From the NCBI GenBank assembly GCA_910584095.1, contig CAJTYU010000016.1, positions 1 through 64,000 of the forward strand: a stretch of 64,000 bases of DNA, read 5' to 3'. This stretch comes from an uncultured Dorea sp. (GTDB taxonomy: Bacteria; Bacillota; Clostridia; Lachnospirales; Lachnospiraceae). Below are positions 1-7,720 of this stretch, one piece after another (the first letter of the stretch is position 1; each line of letters starts with the position of its first letter). The notes below the pieces were generated by a model. The model searched no databases. It saw nothing but the letters and a program-made list of their open reading frames with translations, and had not been told where the DNA came from. Position numbers and translations under genes: made by a program.

Positions 1-28
1 GCAGATGTCAGAGTTAATTACTCTCTAA

Positions 29-265
29 CTACTACACTTTTATGGTACTAAAAAATATTCAAAAAAACAGAAACAGATAGTACAACGAATTGTGGATTAT
101 ATGGATAGAATGAAATGGACTAGAATATCGGATTCAGTTGCAGGAACGAGAATACCAGATATTGAGCTAGAATTAAAAGAGACAGGACAGGCTACAGTAT
201 TTAATTGTCTATTTACGGATAAAGTAGATATAGAAAAGATTATAAAGAACTCTGCGAAGAGTTAA
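29..265 (+). pseudogene. C-terminal fragment of an unidentified protein
   Basis: An open frame of about 79 codons runs from just after an in-frame stop at 26-28 to a TAA at 263-265. It lacks a start at a sensible place; the first ATG is at about 103, inside the conserved-looking part. The peptide is charged (KKYSKKQKQIVQRIVDYMD...) and ends ...DIEKIIKNSAKS. I do not recognise it. Its place directly upstream of RHS debris suggests a broken immunity gene of a polymorphic toxin locus, but that is inference from context only. Confidence 0.35.
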
Positions 266-304
266 CTAACCAGTAGTGGAGAGTCTTGGGTGCGTTTCAG
301 TAAA

Positions 305-690
305 TGAGATCGCCTATATTTATGACTTGCCGGGAAATCTCACGGAAAAACTAACGGGTTAGGTGAGAAGGAGCAGTATGCCTACGATGAAAATAACCGG
401 CTGAGCCAGATAACCAGAGCCGACGGGAACAGCATCCGGTACGATTACAACAAGCTGGATGAACTGCTAAAGAAAGAATATTCCGAAAAGGCCGACGGGC
501 AGGTACTCTGCGCTTACGACCCGGATGGCAGGTGCGTCAGCATGGAGGAGCTGACCGGAACCACCGTTTACGGTTACGACGGAGCGGGAAACCGTATCCA
601 GACGTCAACCAGCCTGCATAGCATCCAGAAGGCGGTAACGGAAGACAGACAGTACAATGGGGCAAACCAGCTTATAAGTTCTGCTTGGTC
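305..690 (+). pseudogene. RHS/YD-repeat protein fragment 1
   Basis: YD-repeat style peptides are readable: YDLPGNLTEKLTG, then after a frame change at about 358-362 EKEQYAYDENNRLSQITRADG, YDYNKLDELLKKEYS and TVYGYDGAGNRIQTSTS. The pattern of G-x-x-x-x-Y-x-Y-D-x-x-x-R repeats is diagnostic of RHS/wall-associated toxin shells. A TAG at about 356-358 breaks the frame, and the sequence stops at about 685 where an inverted IS3-type transposase remnant begins. It is therefore a dead fragment of what would be a protein of well over 1000 residues. The first part of its 120-130 bp repeat unit recurs at 2350-2484. Confidence 0.8.
361..495 (+). repeat. RHS direct repeat, copy 1
   Basis: This stretch, beginning AGGTGAGAAGGAGCAG and ending in the codons for KKEYSEKA, is matched by 2350-2484 in the same orientation with scattered, mostly third-position, differences. 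Both encode the YAYDENNRL...ITR YD-repeat unit. Such duplicated shell-end segments arise when alternative toxin tips are captured behind a copied 3' end of an RHS gene. Confidence 0.8.
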
Positions 691-954
691 GCTGTGGAGA
701 GTCAATTCTTCCTTGATCTGCGGCTGTGATTCCAGCGCTTTCGTCAAAGTTCGGATAGCAAGGCCGCTAGTGATCTGGCGGTCCGTCACATTTGCAATGA
801 AGCTCTTTCTGGAATTCATTGCACCAGCGGCGGACACTTTCTTTGGAGATTCCATACTCTGTGGTGATGCTGTTGATTGCTCTTCCTTCTCCCCCCCCCT
901 CAGACGGAGGCGGATAATTTTCTTTTTAAATTCAGGGGTGTAATTGTGCGGCAT
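680..954 (-). mobile_element. Collapsed IS3-family transposase remnant
   Basis: On the minus strand the peptide begins MPHNYTPEFKKKIIRLRL, typical of the OrfA start of IS3-family (IS150-like) elements. In the same open frame it changes to DRQITSGLAIRTLTKALES followed by IKEELTLHSDQ, which is typical of the OrfB integrase core near its second acidic residue. The segment in between, several hundred residues in an intact element, is missing, and the reading ends abruptly after HSDQ. This is an internally deleted, inactive IS3 relic inserted in or recombined with the RHS gene. I could not find clear terminal inverted repeats. Confidence 0.7.
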
Positions 955-1136
955 ATGAAGATGATTTTAAACTGTGGAAACCTAATACAGGAAATCTAGA
1001 AGATTTTTCAAATAAGGCAAAAGTATATGTCGAAAACGGACCGGTTGGAGTATCTGGGAATGGAGAGTTAACGAATTATATTAATGTATACAGAATAAAA
1101 ACGAATTATGTTCATGGATGTCCAGGAAATCCATAA
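945..1136 (+). pseudogene. Orphan fragment, probably a polymorphic-toxin tip
   Basis: An open frame reads CAAYEDDFKLWKPNTGN, then FSNKAKVYVENGPVGVSG, then YINVYRIKTNYVHGCPGNP before a TAA at 1134-1136. It has no start codon of its own and is interrupted upstream by the IS3 relic. Its length (about 63 residues) and position behind RHS repeat debris fit the 3' end of a toxin domain. I do not recognise the toxin family. Confidence 0.35.
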
Positions 1137-1488
1137 TTGGACAGTATTAAGAAGGAGTGTAATAGATTATGAGAGAATTATGTGGGATTCTTATAGAAGC
1201 AAAGAAGAATATGGAATGTTTTTTCATCTTCGATAAGTAAAGTTGCTTCGAGTTTACAATCAAGGATTTTTTAAAGGAACGTCGTCTATCGGGGCAATTC
1301 TGGGAACAAGAAACAGCCGGATTTCCACGGAATACCTGAGGGCAAAGGCATGGGACAGTCAACCTATAGATGGGAAGGATCAAGAGCAAAAGAAACAAAA
1401 AATATCTAGTTGTCTTGGACAAAAGCGCTTGAGAATACGATTAAGCGTTTTTGCAATGCTGCAAATAAAGTAAAAAACAGTCGAAGCA

Positions 1489-1835
1489 AAATGAGGTTAA
1501 ATCATTTTTGCAAATGGATTATACTGTGTTGCCAATGACAGCTACAATTGGATTGGGGTATGGAACTGCTAGCTGGGCAATAGATTTAATACCGGGGATA
1601 GGACCAAAATCCGGAAGTGGTAAAGAGAAGGCGGACAATGTGCCATCTTGAGCGAAAGGAAATAGACCCTACAAAGATGAAAATGGGAAAAAGTTTGCAG
1701 AAAGGTTAATGGATGAAAGATATGGGAAAGGAAATTGGTCTAAAAAGAGTAAGGAATATAGCGAGATAAAAGCTATTTTGATCATGCAAAATCATCAGGC
1801 GGCGGAAGCCGGACAGGAGCAAGTACTGGAAACGG
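1489..1835 (+). pseudogene. RHS toxin C-terminal segment, broken by stop and frameshift
   Basis: Readable peptides are SFLQMDYTVLPMTATIGLGY, ASWAIDLIPGIGPKSGSGK and, after a TGA where a tryptophan codon is expected (at about 1650), AKGNRPYKDENGKKFAERLM and DERYGKGNWSKKSKEYSEIK. At about 1770 the sense shifts frame to YFDHAKSSGGGSRTGASTGN. The GKxFAxRLMDExYGxGN block recurs, to my knowledge, in C-terminal parts of RHS and other polymorphic toxins of Firmicutes. One nonsense change and one frameshift make this a pseudogene. The preceding 1140-1488 shows only scattered stops and no recognisable gene. Confidence 0.6.
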
Positions 1836-1976
1836 GTATGTTGGATGAATTAATAAAGTAATGAGACCAAAATGAAGAATTGGCGACTTACTATGATATG
1901 TTTTTTATATTATAAATTTGTTTATGTTATAGAAAGAAGGGATATGTTAATGGATGTGAAATAGTTATATTGTTTA

Positions 1977-2340
1977 ATAGAAGATTTCTTTGGTTATAAA
2001 TGTTGCATGATGGGAATTAATTCTGCGGAAAAAACAGTTTTTTGTATTCTATATGATTCGTTTTGGCTGGAATGTAGTTTGAATGATCGATATGGAAGGT
2101 TTGAACTGGAATAAGGATAGGGAAGAATGGAATGATAACTAATTTTCTGGGAGAATCCTGTTCTTTAAATTCCGATGAAAAATCAATAAAAAAGAGTTTA
2201 AGAATTATTGATAATTATTGTAGGTTAAGATTGCCGGATAAGTTTTTGGACGCATATTATGAAGCCTATGTTACGAGTTTATATAATAATACAGGCTGTA
2301 GAAGTTTGATAAGAAAGATTATTAAACGAAGAAAGAAATG
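1977..2340 (+). pseudogene. Broken immunity-like gene
   Basis: Two frames are needed to read one protein: IEDFFGYKCCMMGINSAEKT and FCILYDSFWLECSLNDRYGR in one, then from 2132 MITNFLGESCSLNSDEKSIK and IDNYCRLRLPDKFLDAYYEA in another. The switch lies at about 2105-2130. The small acidic/aromatic protein directly behind a toxin C-terminus fits an immunity protein; the exact family is unknown to me. The second half (2132-2340) could still be translated as a 69-residue peptide, but no strong ribosome site precedes it. Confidence 0.5.
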
Positions 2341-2342
2341 AG

Positions 2343-2653
2343 AATGTATAGGTGAGAAGAAGCAGTATGCCTATGATGAGAATAATCGGCTGATCCAGAT
2401 AACTAGAACTGACGGGAAGAGTATCCGATACGATTATAACAAACTGGGCGAATTGCTAAAGAAAGAGTATTCAGAGGAAGCCGGCGGAAAGGGTCATGGA
2501 TCTATCGTTATCCAGACCTATGCTTATAATCCGCCGGGAAACTTCTTTACGGAGGACAGTTATTTCGGAAGTCTGCTGGAGCGGAATCTGTATACCTACG
2601 CGGAGAACGACCCGGTGAACTACAGCGATCCAAGCGGGCATGAGATCCCTTAG
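2343..2653 (+). pseudogene. RHS-associated core fragment 2
   Basis: The peptide reads EKKQYAYDENNRLIQITRTD, then YDYNKLGELLKKEYSEEAGG, and ends YFGSLLERNLYTYAENDPVN followed by YSDPSGHEIP and a stop. The closing YxYxxNdPvnysDPSGH sequence is the hallmark of the RHS-associated core that precedes a variable toxin tip. Here the tip is replaced by a stop at 2651-2653 and a fragment of a Fic gene. The piece skips many repeats between the YD unit and the core, so it is internally deleted. Confidence 0.8.
2350..2484 (+). repeat. RHS direct repeat, copy 2
   Basis: This is the downstream copy of the segment at 361-495, in the same orientation and with moderate divergence (for example ITRADGNS against ITRTDGKS). 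It starts immediately after the broken immunity-like gene, as expected for an RHS end duplicated together with a displaced toxin/immunity module. Confidence 0.8.
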
Positions 2654-2882
2654 TAAGGCGTGGAATCATCCATTCAAGGATGGCAGCGGCAAAGTAGGCA
2701 GGTTAATCGCATTAAAAGAGTGCCTGCGTTTCGGGATTATTCCGTTTATCATTGAAGATGCAAAAAAAATATATTATTACCGGGGGCTCTCCGAATGGGA
2801 GAAAGGCTATCTGACAAACACCTGTCTGGATGGACAAGATATCTTCAGAAAACTGATGTCCATGTTCGATACCCAGTCATAA
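2646..2882 (+). pseudogene. C-terminal fragment of a Fic-domain protein
   Basis: The peptide NHPFKDGSGKVGRLIALKEC matches the Fic active-site loop HxFx(D/E)GNGRxxR of AMP/phospho-transferases, followed by FGIIPFIIEDAKKIYYYRGL and a conserved-looking tail CLDGQDIFRKLMSMFD. The first two thirds of a Fic domain are missing. The reading begins inside the debris at the end of the RHS core, in another frame. The loop also departs from consensus (DGSGK for DGNGR, losing the arginine). It is a broken gene joined here by recombination. Confidence 0.75.
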
Positions 2883-3360
2883 AACCCTCTGTGGAGAATC
2901 TCCTAATGTTAGAATTTTCTCCCTATCTGGTTTAATCTATAAAAATGGGGAAACAGTGGGACGTCAATTGGAATAGAATCTAATTGCAGTGGAAGATGAC
3001 AAGGGAATTTTGATTACAGGTCGGATCGGCACGACAATATATCTATAAATATGTTAAAATTCGACTTAATATACAATTCGAGGACAAAACATTACCGTTG
3101 GAGGACAAGTTAACACAGCGAATTATTTTTAGTGTATGATACCCTCAGAACGACGTTTATGTTGTTCGGAGGGTATTTTATGTTGCGCGGATTCTAAAAA
3201 AAATTTATGCAAATTATACCGGATGACATTACGAAAAGGATAATAAATTAGGAAGGGTATGGAGTTTTTTGGTGAGAGCGATGAGGAAAATTTGTTTAAT
3301 TTGACAAGGCGAAATTTTAATTTTAGAAATTTATGTTAAAAGAAAAGGATAAGAGAGAAA
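2883..3360 (+). other. Non-coding stretch with scraps and a terminator
   Basis: No gene is supported here. A short open scrap ending IAVEDDKGILITGRIGTTIY-L lies at about 2977-3048 and may be another toxin or immunity tail. Two direct copies of GAGGACAA occur at about 3080 and 3105. A terminator-like hairpin lies at 3139-3180. The last 120 bases are AT-rich and carry the ribosome site AAGGATAAGAGAG for the gene at 3361. Confidence 0.5.
3139..3180 (+). terminator. Rho-independent terminator-like hairpin
   Basis: ATACCCTCAGAAC at 3139-3151 pairs with GTTCGGAGGGTAT at 3164-3176 with one mismatch, and is followed by TTTTA. It separates the RHS/Fic debris from the HD/GHKL gene. Confidence 0.65.
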
Positions 3361-6132
3361 ATGAATAAAGAACTTAAATTATCAACGCGGTTTCTTCAAA
3401 AATTTCAGGAAAATGAGAAATGGGGGGCAAATGTCGAGCAGGTCATTATTAATACGAAGGATTACTTTTATTGTTCGCCTAAGTTTTTTCCTGAGTATAC
3501 GCATCATGGGATACTTCATATAAGAAGAATGCTTGACATATGTGATAAGCTGATTCCGGATAAAGCATTGGCGAACATGACGGCAAGGGATTTGGGGATA
3601 TTAGTTATATCAGTGATTATGCATGATATAGGCATGTTTATAGATTCGGCGGGATTAAGTAAGCTGCTATATGGGGAATATTCTGAACGAAAAACAAGAA
3701 AACTGGATAAGCGTACATGGAGAGAAGCGTGGATAAGCTATCTTCAGGCAATTGAGAGAAGTTCTGATAAGAAGTTAAGGAAGATTTTTGGCGAGGCGGG
3801 CTGTCCTGAAGAACTGCCTTTTAAAGAGACAGCGATAACAGAAGAAAATATATTATTATACGGAGAATTTTTGCGGAAGAATCACGGAAGACTTGCTTTT
3901 GAAATTATAAAATACGGATTTCCGGGCAGCGAAGATTTGGATGTTTTCAGAAAAACAGAAATAGATGATGAAATAAGGGATATTATTGCCATTGCGGCGA
4001 GAAGCCATACAATCGCATTGCGGCAGGCGGTACCGTATTTAGAAGGACACTATACTCCGGCGGCAGAACCGAAAAATATTAAAATTTTTTATTTAATGTC
4101 ATTGCTCCGGATGGCGGATTATTTGGATGCCGGTTATGACAGGGCGTCGCATGTGATCGAAATGATGAGAGGGATTCGATCTGAGATATCAGCCGGGGAA
4201 TTTTCATGGAATCAGGTAATTGATTATGATGACTATTCTTGGAGATTAGAATCGGAAACATTAATTATACATGCAAATCCCAGATGCAGCAGCCAATTTT
4301 TAAAAATAGAGAACTGGCTGAACGAACTGCAGAAAGAGTTAGATTTATGCTGGGCGGTTCTCGGCGAATTTTATACGGGGAAATCTCCGTTAGAACTTAC
4401 AATAAGAAGGGTTAACTCTAATATTCTATTAGAGAATACAAGAAAACGTTTTGAAGAACGTTTTGTAACAAGAAGAGCCGTTTTGGATACAAATCCGGAC
4501 ATTTTAAAATTGTTGATACATCCACTGTATGACGAGGAAGCAAAATACGGGGTCCGGGAGCTTTTGCAAAATGCTGTGGATGCATGCAGTGAAAGAGAAG
4601 AAATTGAAAGACGGAATGGCAATGCGCTGTATTCTCCTAAAATTCAGGTGGAAATAAATCGTAATAAACAGGAGATATCCGTTTTAGATAATGGAACGGG
4701 AATGACGGCGGATATTATTATAAATTATTTTTTAATATCTGGAGCATCCTTTAGAAATAGCGAAATTTGGGAGAAAAATTATATAAGAAATGGAGAATCA
4801 GTAATTGCCAGAAGCGGAAAATTTGGAATAGGCGTACTGTCGGCGTTTTTACTGGGGAATTATGTTGAGGTAACCACCAGACATTTGAGCGAAGATTTGG
4901 GATACAGTTTCGGAATTGAGATTGGAAGAGAAAATATTAATATTGAACGAACCGAAGCGCCGATAGGAACGAAACTGATGGTCAAATCATCGGCGGGGAT
5001 TTTAGATGAGATAGTTTCAGGTATCGAATACCCTAAATGGACCGATTGGTATTGTTTCCAGAACCCTAATATTGAATATATTTTGGATGGACAGGTAATC
5101 TGTCATGAGGAAGAGTATGTTCCGAATATGGATGAGAATTTCAAAGGATGGTATTTGCTGGAGGGTACGGAATATGCGAGTTATAAATGGAGTTACGATG
5201 CAAAACATCTCTCTGGGATTAATGCATTCTGTAATGGAATCCCTGTGACGCAGGGAACGGTTTTGAATGCCGCAAAATATGGGTTTCCGTTAAAAACACC
5301 GATTATATCAATTGTAGATTACAATAATAAAGTACATATCAATTTATCTAGAAATCAGCTCACAAGTTTTCCTGCTGAGAGAGAGTTTGTTAGAGAAGGG
5401 TATAGATTTGCAATTATGCGGCTGTTGGAGGAAGAATTTTTAAGTATCGGCTGTTCTTGCAGTCAAGCGCTGCAAAAGGGCTTTGCATACAGCGAAAAAC
5501 TTGATATAGAGGGAAACAGTTCGGTACATGCGTCGCAATTTCTTTTTGCAGAGGATGGATATACCCTAATGTCTCCAGCTTTTTTGAGACATTCGAAAGT
5601 AAAAGAACTGCTTTTAGTGTGTGTGGAATCCAATAGGATAGAGGAATTTGCGCCGCAGTCTGCATCTATTCCGATATGGCTGTGTGAAATAGGGACATAT
5701 CGCAGAAGAAGTTTCTTTTGCAGAGCATTTACAGCTATATTTGAAGAGGAAGGGATTCGTGAAAAAGCAGTTCAATTTATAGTTGGAAAACAGTTTTATG
5801 ATACAGAATTGGAAGGATATTTTATTACTCAAAGGCTTACGGAAAAAATGAAATTATGCGGTCTGGATGAAGGAATCTATAATTTTAGTCTCGATGAAAG
5901 TATGAGTGAGAATGTATCGGAGGTAAATTGGAAAGGATTGATGGAACAGGGGGCTATAGCGGTAATTCGATATCAATTAGATTTTTCAGATAATCTTAAT
6001 CTGATGGGACAACTGCTGGAAATGTATCTGGATGATGTTACATGGTTCCCTTATTCGCTTGAAAAGAAAAAGAAAATTTGCAGTAAGGCTTTTGATGAGT
6101 TAGGAGTGTATTCAATCTATAGTGAATTATAG
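3361..6132 (+). CDS. HD-domain/GHKL (Hsp90-like) ATPase fusion protein, 923 aa
   Basis: The N-terminal third resembles a metal-dependent HD phosphohydrolase: THHGILHIRR (around residues 47-56) and IMHDIG with the HD pair at 88-89. The middle is a GHKL ATPase of the Hsp90/MutL/histidine-kinase type: N-box RELLQNAVDAC near 397-408, D-x-G-x-G motif LDNGTGM near 443, and glycine-rich lid GKFGIGVLSAF near 486. About 350 C-terminal residues match nothing I know. There is no membrane segment or signal peptide, so it is probably cytoplasmic. It stands alone between RHS debris and a toxin/immunity remnant. Function is unknown. A chaperone-like or nucleotide-hydrolysing anti-phage role is possible but is inference from architecture and its accessory location. 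Confidence 0.85.
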   Translation: MNKELKLSTRFLQKFQENEKWGANVEQVIINTKDYFYCSPKFFPEYTHHGILHIRRMLDICDKLIPDKALANMTARDLGILVISVIMHDIGMFIDSAGLSKLLYGEYSERKTRKLDKRTWREAWISYLQAIERSSDKKLRKIFGEAGCPEELPFKETAITEENILLYGEFLRKNHGRLAFEIIKYGFPGSEDLDVFRKTEIDDEIRDIIAIAARSHTIALRQAVPYLEGHYTPAAEPKNIKIFYLMSLLRMADYLDAGYDRASHVIEMMRGIRSEISAGEFSWNQVIDYDDYSWRLESETLIIHANPRCSSQFLKIENWLNELQKELDLCWAVLGEFYTGKSPLELTIRRVNSNILLENTRKRFEERFVTRRAVLDTNPDILKLLIHPLYDEEAKYGVRELLQNAVDACSEREEIERRNGNALYSPKIQVEINRNKQEISVLDNGTGMTADIIINYFLISGASFRNSEIWEKNYIRNGESVIARSGKFGIGVLSAFLLGNYVEVTTRHLSEDLGYSFGIEIGRENINIERTEAPIGTKLMVKSSAGILDEIVSGIEYPKWTDWYCFQNPNIEYILDGQVICHEEEYVPNMDENFKGWYLLEGTEYASYKWSYDAKHLSGINAFCNGIPVTQGTVLNAAKYGFPLKTPIISIVDYNNKVHINLSRNQLTSFPAEREFVREGYRFAIMRLLEEEFLSIGCSCSQALQKGFAYSEKLDIEGNSSVHASQFLFAEDGYTLMSPAFLRHSKVKELLLVCVESNRIEEFAPQSASIPIWLCEIGTYRRRSFFCRAFTAIFEEEGIREKAVQFIVGKQFYDTELEGYFITQRLTEKMKLCGLDEGIYNFSLDESMSENVSEVNWKGLMEQGAIAVIRYQLDFSDNLNLMGQLLEMYLDDVTWFPYSLEKKKKICSKAFDELGVYSIYSEL

Positions 6133-6143
6133 AATGATATTTG

Positions 6144-6236
6144 ATGTATATAACCGACGCGCCGGGCAAGAAACGCTATGAAGTTTATAATGGACGGATC
6201 GGATTAGATAAGGAGGCAATCGATGAAAAAGATTAA
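6144..6236 (+). pseudogene. Toxin C-terminal tail remnant
   Basis: A short open frame encodes MYITDAPGKKRYEVYNGRIG followed by LDKEAIDEKD and a stop that overlaps the first codons of the next gene at 6223. It lacks any upstream continuation: a TGA lies at 6135-6137. Overlap of a toxin stop with an immunity start is the usual arrangement in polymorphic toxin cassettes, so this is read as the last 30 residues of a lost toxin. Confidence 0.45.
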
Positions 6237-6471
6237 AATAACTATTCCGCATTTCTACTGTTTGGAATATATAGAAAATGAAAAAAGAATGTATCTAGAT
6301 ATTGATTTTAGAGAACCTAAAATTTTTATTGGAAAATCTCTTATTAAAAAATGGGAACCGCCCTATCAGACAGTAGAAATCACAGAAGAAAATAGGGAAG
6401 AGATTTATAAGAATATCATAAAATATCTATTGGTCATATATCGATCGCAGGATATAGTAGAAATATATTAA
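6223..6471 (+). CDS. Small immunity-like protein, 82 aa
   Basis: The ATG follows an AAGGAGG site at about 6210-6216. The protein (MKKIKITIPHFYCLEYIENE...) is small, soluble, rich in aromatic and acidic residues, with a central DIDFREPKIFIGKSLIKKWE stretch. I do not assign a family with certainty. Its size, composition and start overlapping the end of a toxin-tail remnant point to an orphan immunity protein kept after loss of the toxin. It appears intact. Confidence 0.5.
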   Translation: MKKIKITIPHFYCLEYIENEKRMYLDIDFREPKIFIGKSLIKKWEPPYQTVEITEENREEIYKNIIKYLLVIYRSQDIVEIY

Positions 6472-6523
6472 ATTGGTAAAGTTTAGTTTGTACAGAGGTA
6501 TGTCTGAATTATACGCATAAGAA

Positions 6524-6562
6524 ATAGCCGTCCTGTTCTCGATAAAGTTGAGGAACGGCTAT
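6524..6562 (-). terminator. Hairpin, possibly terminator of the GH25-like gene
   Basis: ATAGCCGTCCT at 6524-6534 pairs with AGGAACGGCTAT at 6551-6562 with one bulge. Read on the minus strand the hairpin is followed by a short T-rich stretch (TTTCTT), so it may end transcription of the minus-strand gene at 6656-7099. On the plus strand no U-tract follows. Confidence 0.4.
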
Positions 6563-6655
6563 GGCCCAATTAAATATATAGGAAAAAGTAGATGCAGCCA
6601 AATTGTTCGGGATGCTCAAGACTTTTTTGATACACAAAGAATCATAAAGCTTTCT

Positions 6656-7099
6656 CTATGTATCAAATATCAAGCTGCGTGTGTTTGATTCTATACAGCA
6701 TATAGATATGTATCCTGCCGTTTTTGCCTGTCTGCAAAATGCTTTGGCCAATTCTTGCATAAGTTCTTCTGTTACGTTGACTCCTTTTGATTCGGCGTAT
6801 CGGACAGAACTGCCGCTGTACTTGACGCATAAAGGAAATGCAAGTTCAAATTCTTCTATCGTTTCTATGCAGAATTCTGCTTCCTTTCTTGCCATTTCCG
6901 TTGTATAGGCATACGACATCCAGTACGCACCGCAAGGTATGTCAAGCATGTTGCATAACTCCGCATTTTTTCGAAACTGCAGATCAATGCTCCCGCTGCC
7001 GTATCCTGCGCAAAGCATCGCAAATCCTAAACCGCGCTCTTTCATACGATGCCATTCCACAATCCCGTCTACTTCACTTACGTCCACTCCAAAAAGCAT
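6656..7099 (-). CDS. GH25 lysozyme-like protein, short and catalytically altered
   Basis: The start MLFGVDVSEVDGIVEWHRMK corresponds to the GH25 opening G(I/V)DVSxxxGxIDW, followed by GFAMLCAGYGSGSIDLQFRK and a PCGAYWMSYA strand typical of the family. Where GH25 enzymes carry the acidic D-x-E pair, this protein has PLCVKYSGSSVRYAES, so neither acid is evident. At 147 residues it is shorter than the usual 180-200 and ends in a non-family-like tail. An AGGAG site 9 bases upstream of the ATG suggests it can still be translated. It may be a decaying lysozyme or a non-catalytic wall-binding derivative. Confidence 0.6.
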   Translation of the reverse strand: MLFGVDVSEVDGIVEWHRMKERGLGFAMLCAGYGSGSIDLQFRKNAELCNMLDIPCGAYWMSYAYTTEMARKEAEFCIETIEEFELAFPLCVKYSGSSVRYAESKGVNVTEELMQELAKAFCRQAKTAGYISICCIESNTRSLIFDT

Positions 7100-7177
7100 T
7101 AGTACACACTCCTGTTAGTTTCTTTCTTTTATTTTATGCTGTTGATAAAGCAATGTGACTGCAAAAGTGTCTATTTA

Positions 7178-7184
7178 TGTCGAA
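7178..7184 (+). promoter_or_regulatory. Possible Spo0A box (TGTCGAA)
   Basis: A perfect TGTCGAA, the core of the Spo0A binding site, lies 106 bases upstream of the gene for a Spo0A C-terminal-domain protein and between two divergently oriented genes. A 7-mer occurs by chance, so this rests on the match plus the context. Confidence 0.35.
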
Positions 7185-7289
7185 ATATATCGTATATTGT
7201 AGAAGATTACCAAATTCTATTCTATCGGTTTATGATTTAATTGTACTCATCAAATATTACTATAGAAAGGAGTCGTTTATAACAAAAAT

Positions 7290-7622
7290 ATGAAGGAGAT
7301 ACAATATCTTATACGTTCTCTCGGTATAGGCGCTAATTATCAAGGTTATCGATACTTAACTTATGCGGTTTATCTTTGTCTTGAAAATGAAGACTATCTG
7401 TTAAGTGTCAGTAAACTTCTCTATCCAGAAATTGCTGAGACATTTCAGACTACGGCTTACAGCGTTGAACGAAATCTTCGGACGGTAGTAAATGTATGCT
7501 GGGAACGCGGAAATCGTATGTTGTTGGAAGACATCTCTTTTTATCCTCTCTTGGATAAGCCTACGACGGGAGAATTTTTGGATATTGTGAGTGGATACTT
7601 ACGACAAAATTCCGTTTATTAA
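7290..7622 (+). CDS. Spo0A C-terminal-domain protein (no receiver), 110 aa
   Basis: The whole protein corresponds to the DNA-binding domain of the sporulation regulator Spo0A: LIRSLGIGANYQGYRYLTYA and YPEIAETFQTTAYSVERNLR match its G(V/I)xxxxxGxxYLxxAI and TTxxxVERAIR helix region. There is no phosphoacceptor domain and no membrane segment. The AAGGAG at 7267-7272 is 17 bases before the ATG, which is far; there is no better in-frame start. It may compete for or read out Spo0A sites, but its actual role cannot be told from sequence. A possible Spo0A box lies upstream. Confidence 0.75.
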   Translation: MKEIQYLIRSLGIGANYQGYRYLTYAVYLCLENEDYLLSVSKLLYPEIAETFQTTAYSVERNLRTVVNVCWERGNRMLLEDISFYPLLDKPTTGEFLDIVSGYLRQNSVY

Positions 7623-7720
7623 CGGACATTTCCGATTTTCTTAAGCTGTTTTTAAGAAATTTTCTATTTCTTTTAGAGAAACAACATACTTTTGTCATAA
7701 TTTACTTATATAATGGCTTT

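Noticed and set aside
1147..1473. Short open frames on both strands at 1147-1473
   Set aside because: Neither has a family-like sequence or ribosome site; they lie in decayed RHS toxin DNA.
3075..3118. Two GAGGACAA copies as ends of an insertion sequence
   Set aside because: They are short direct repeats, not inverted, with no transposase beside them.
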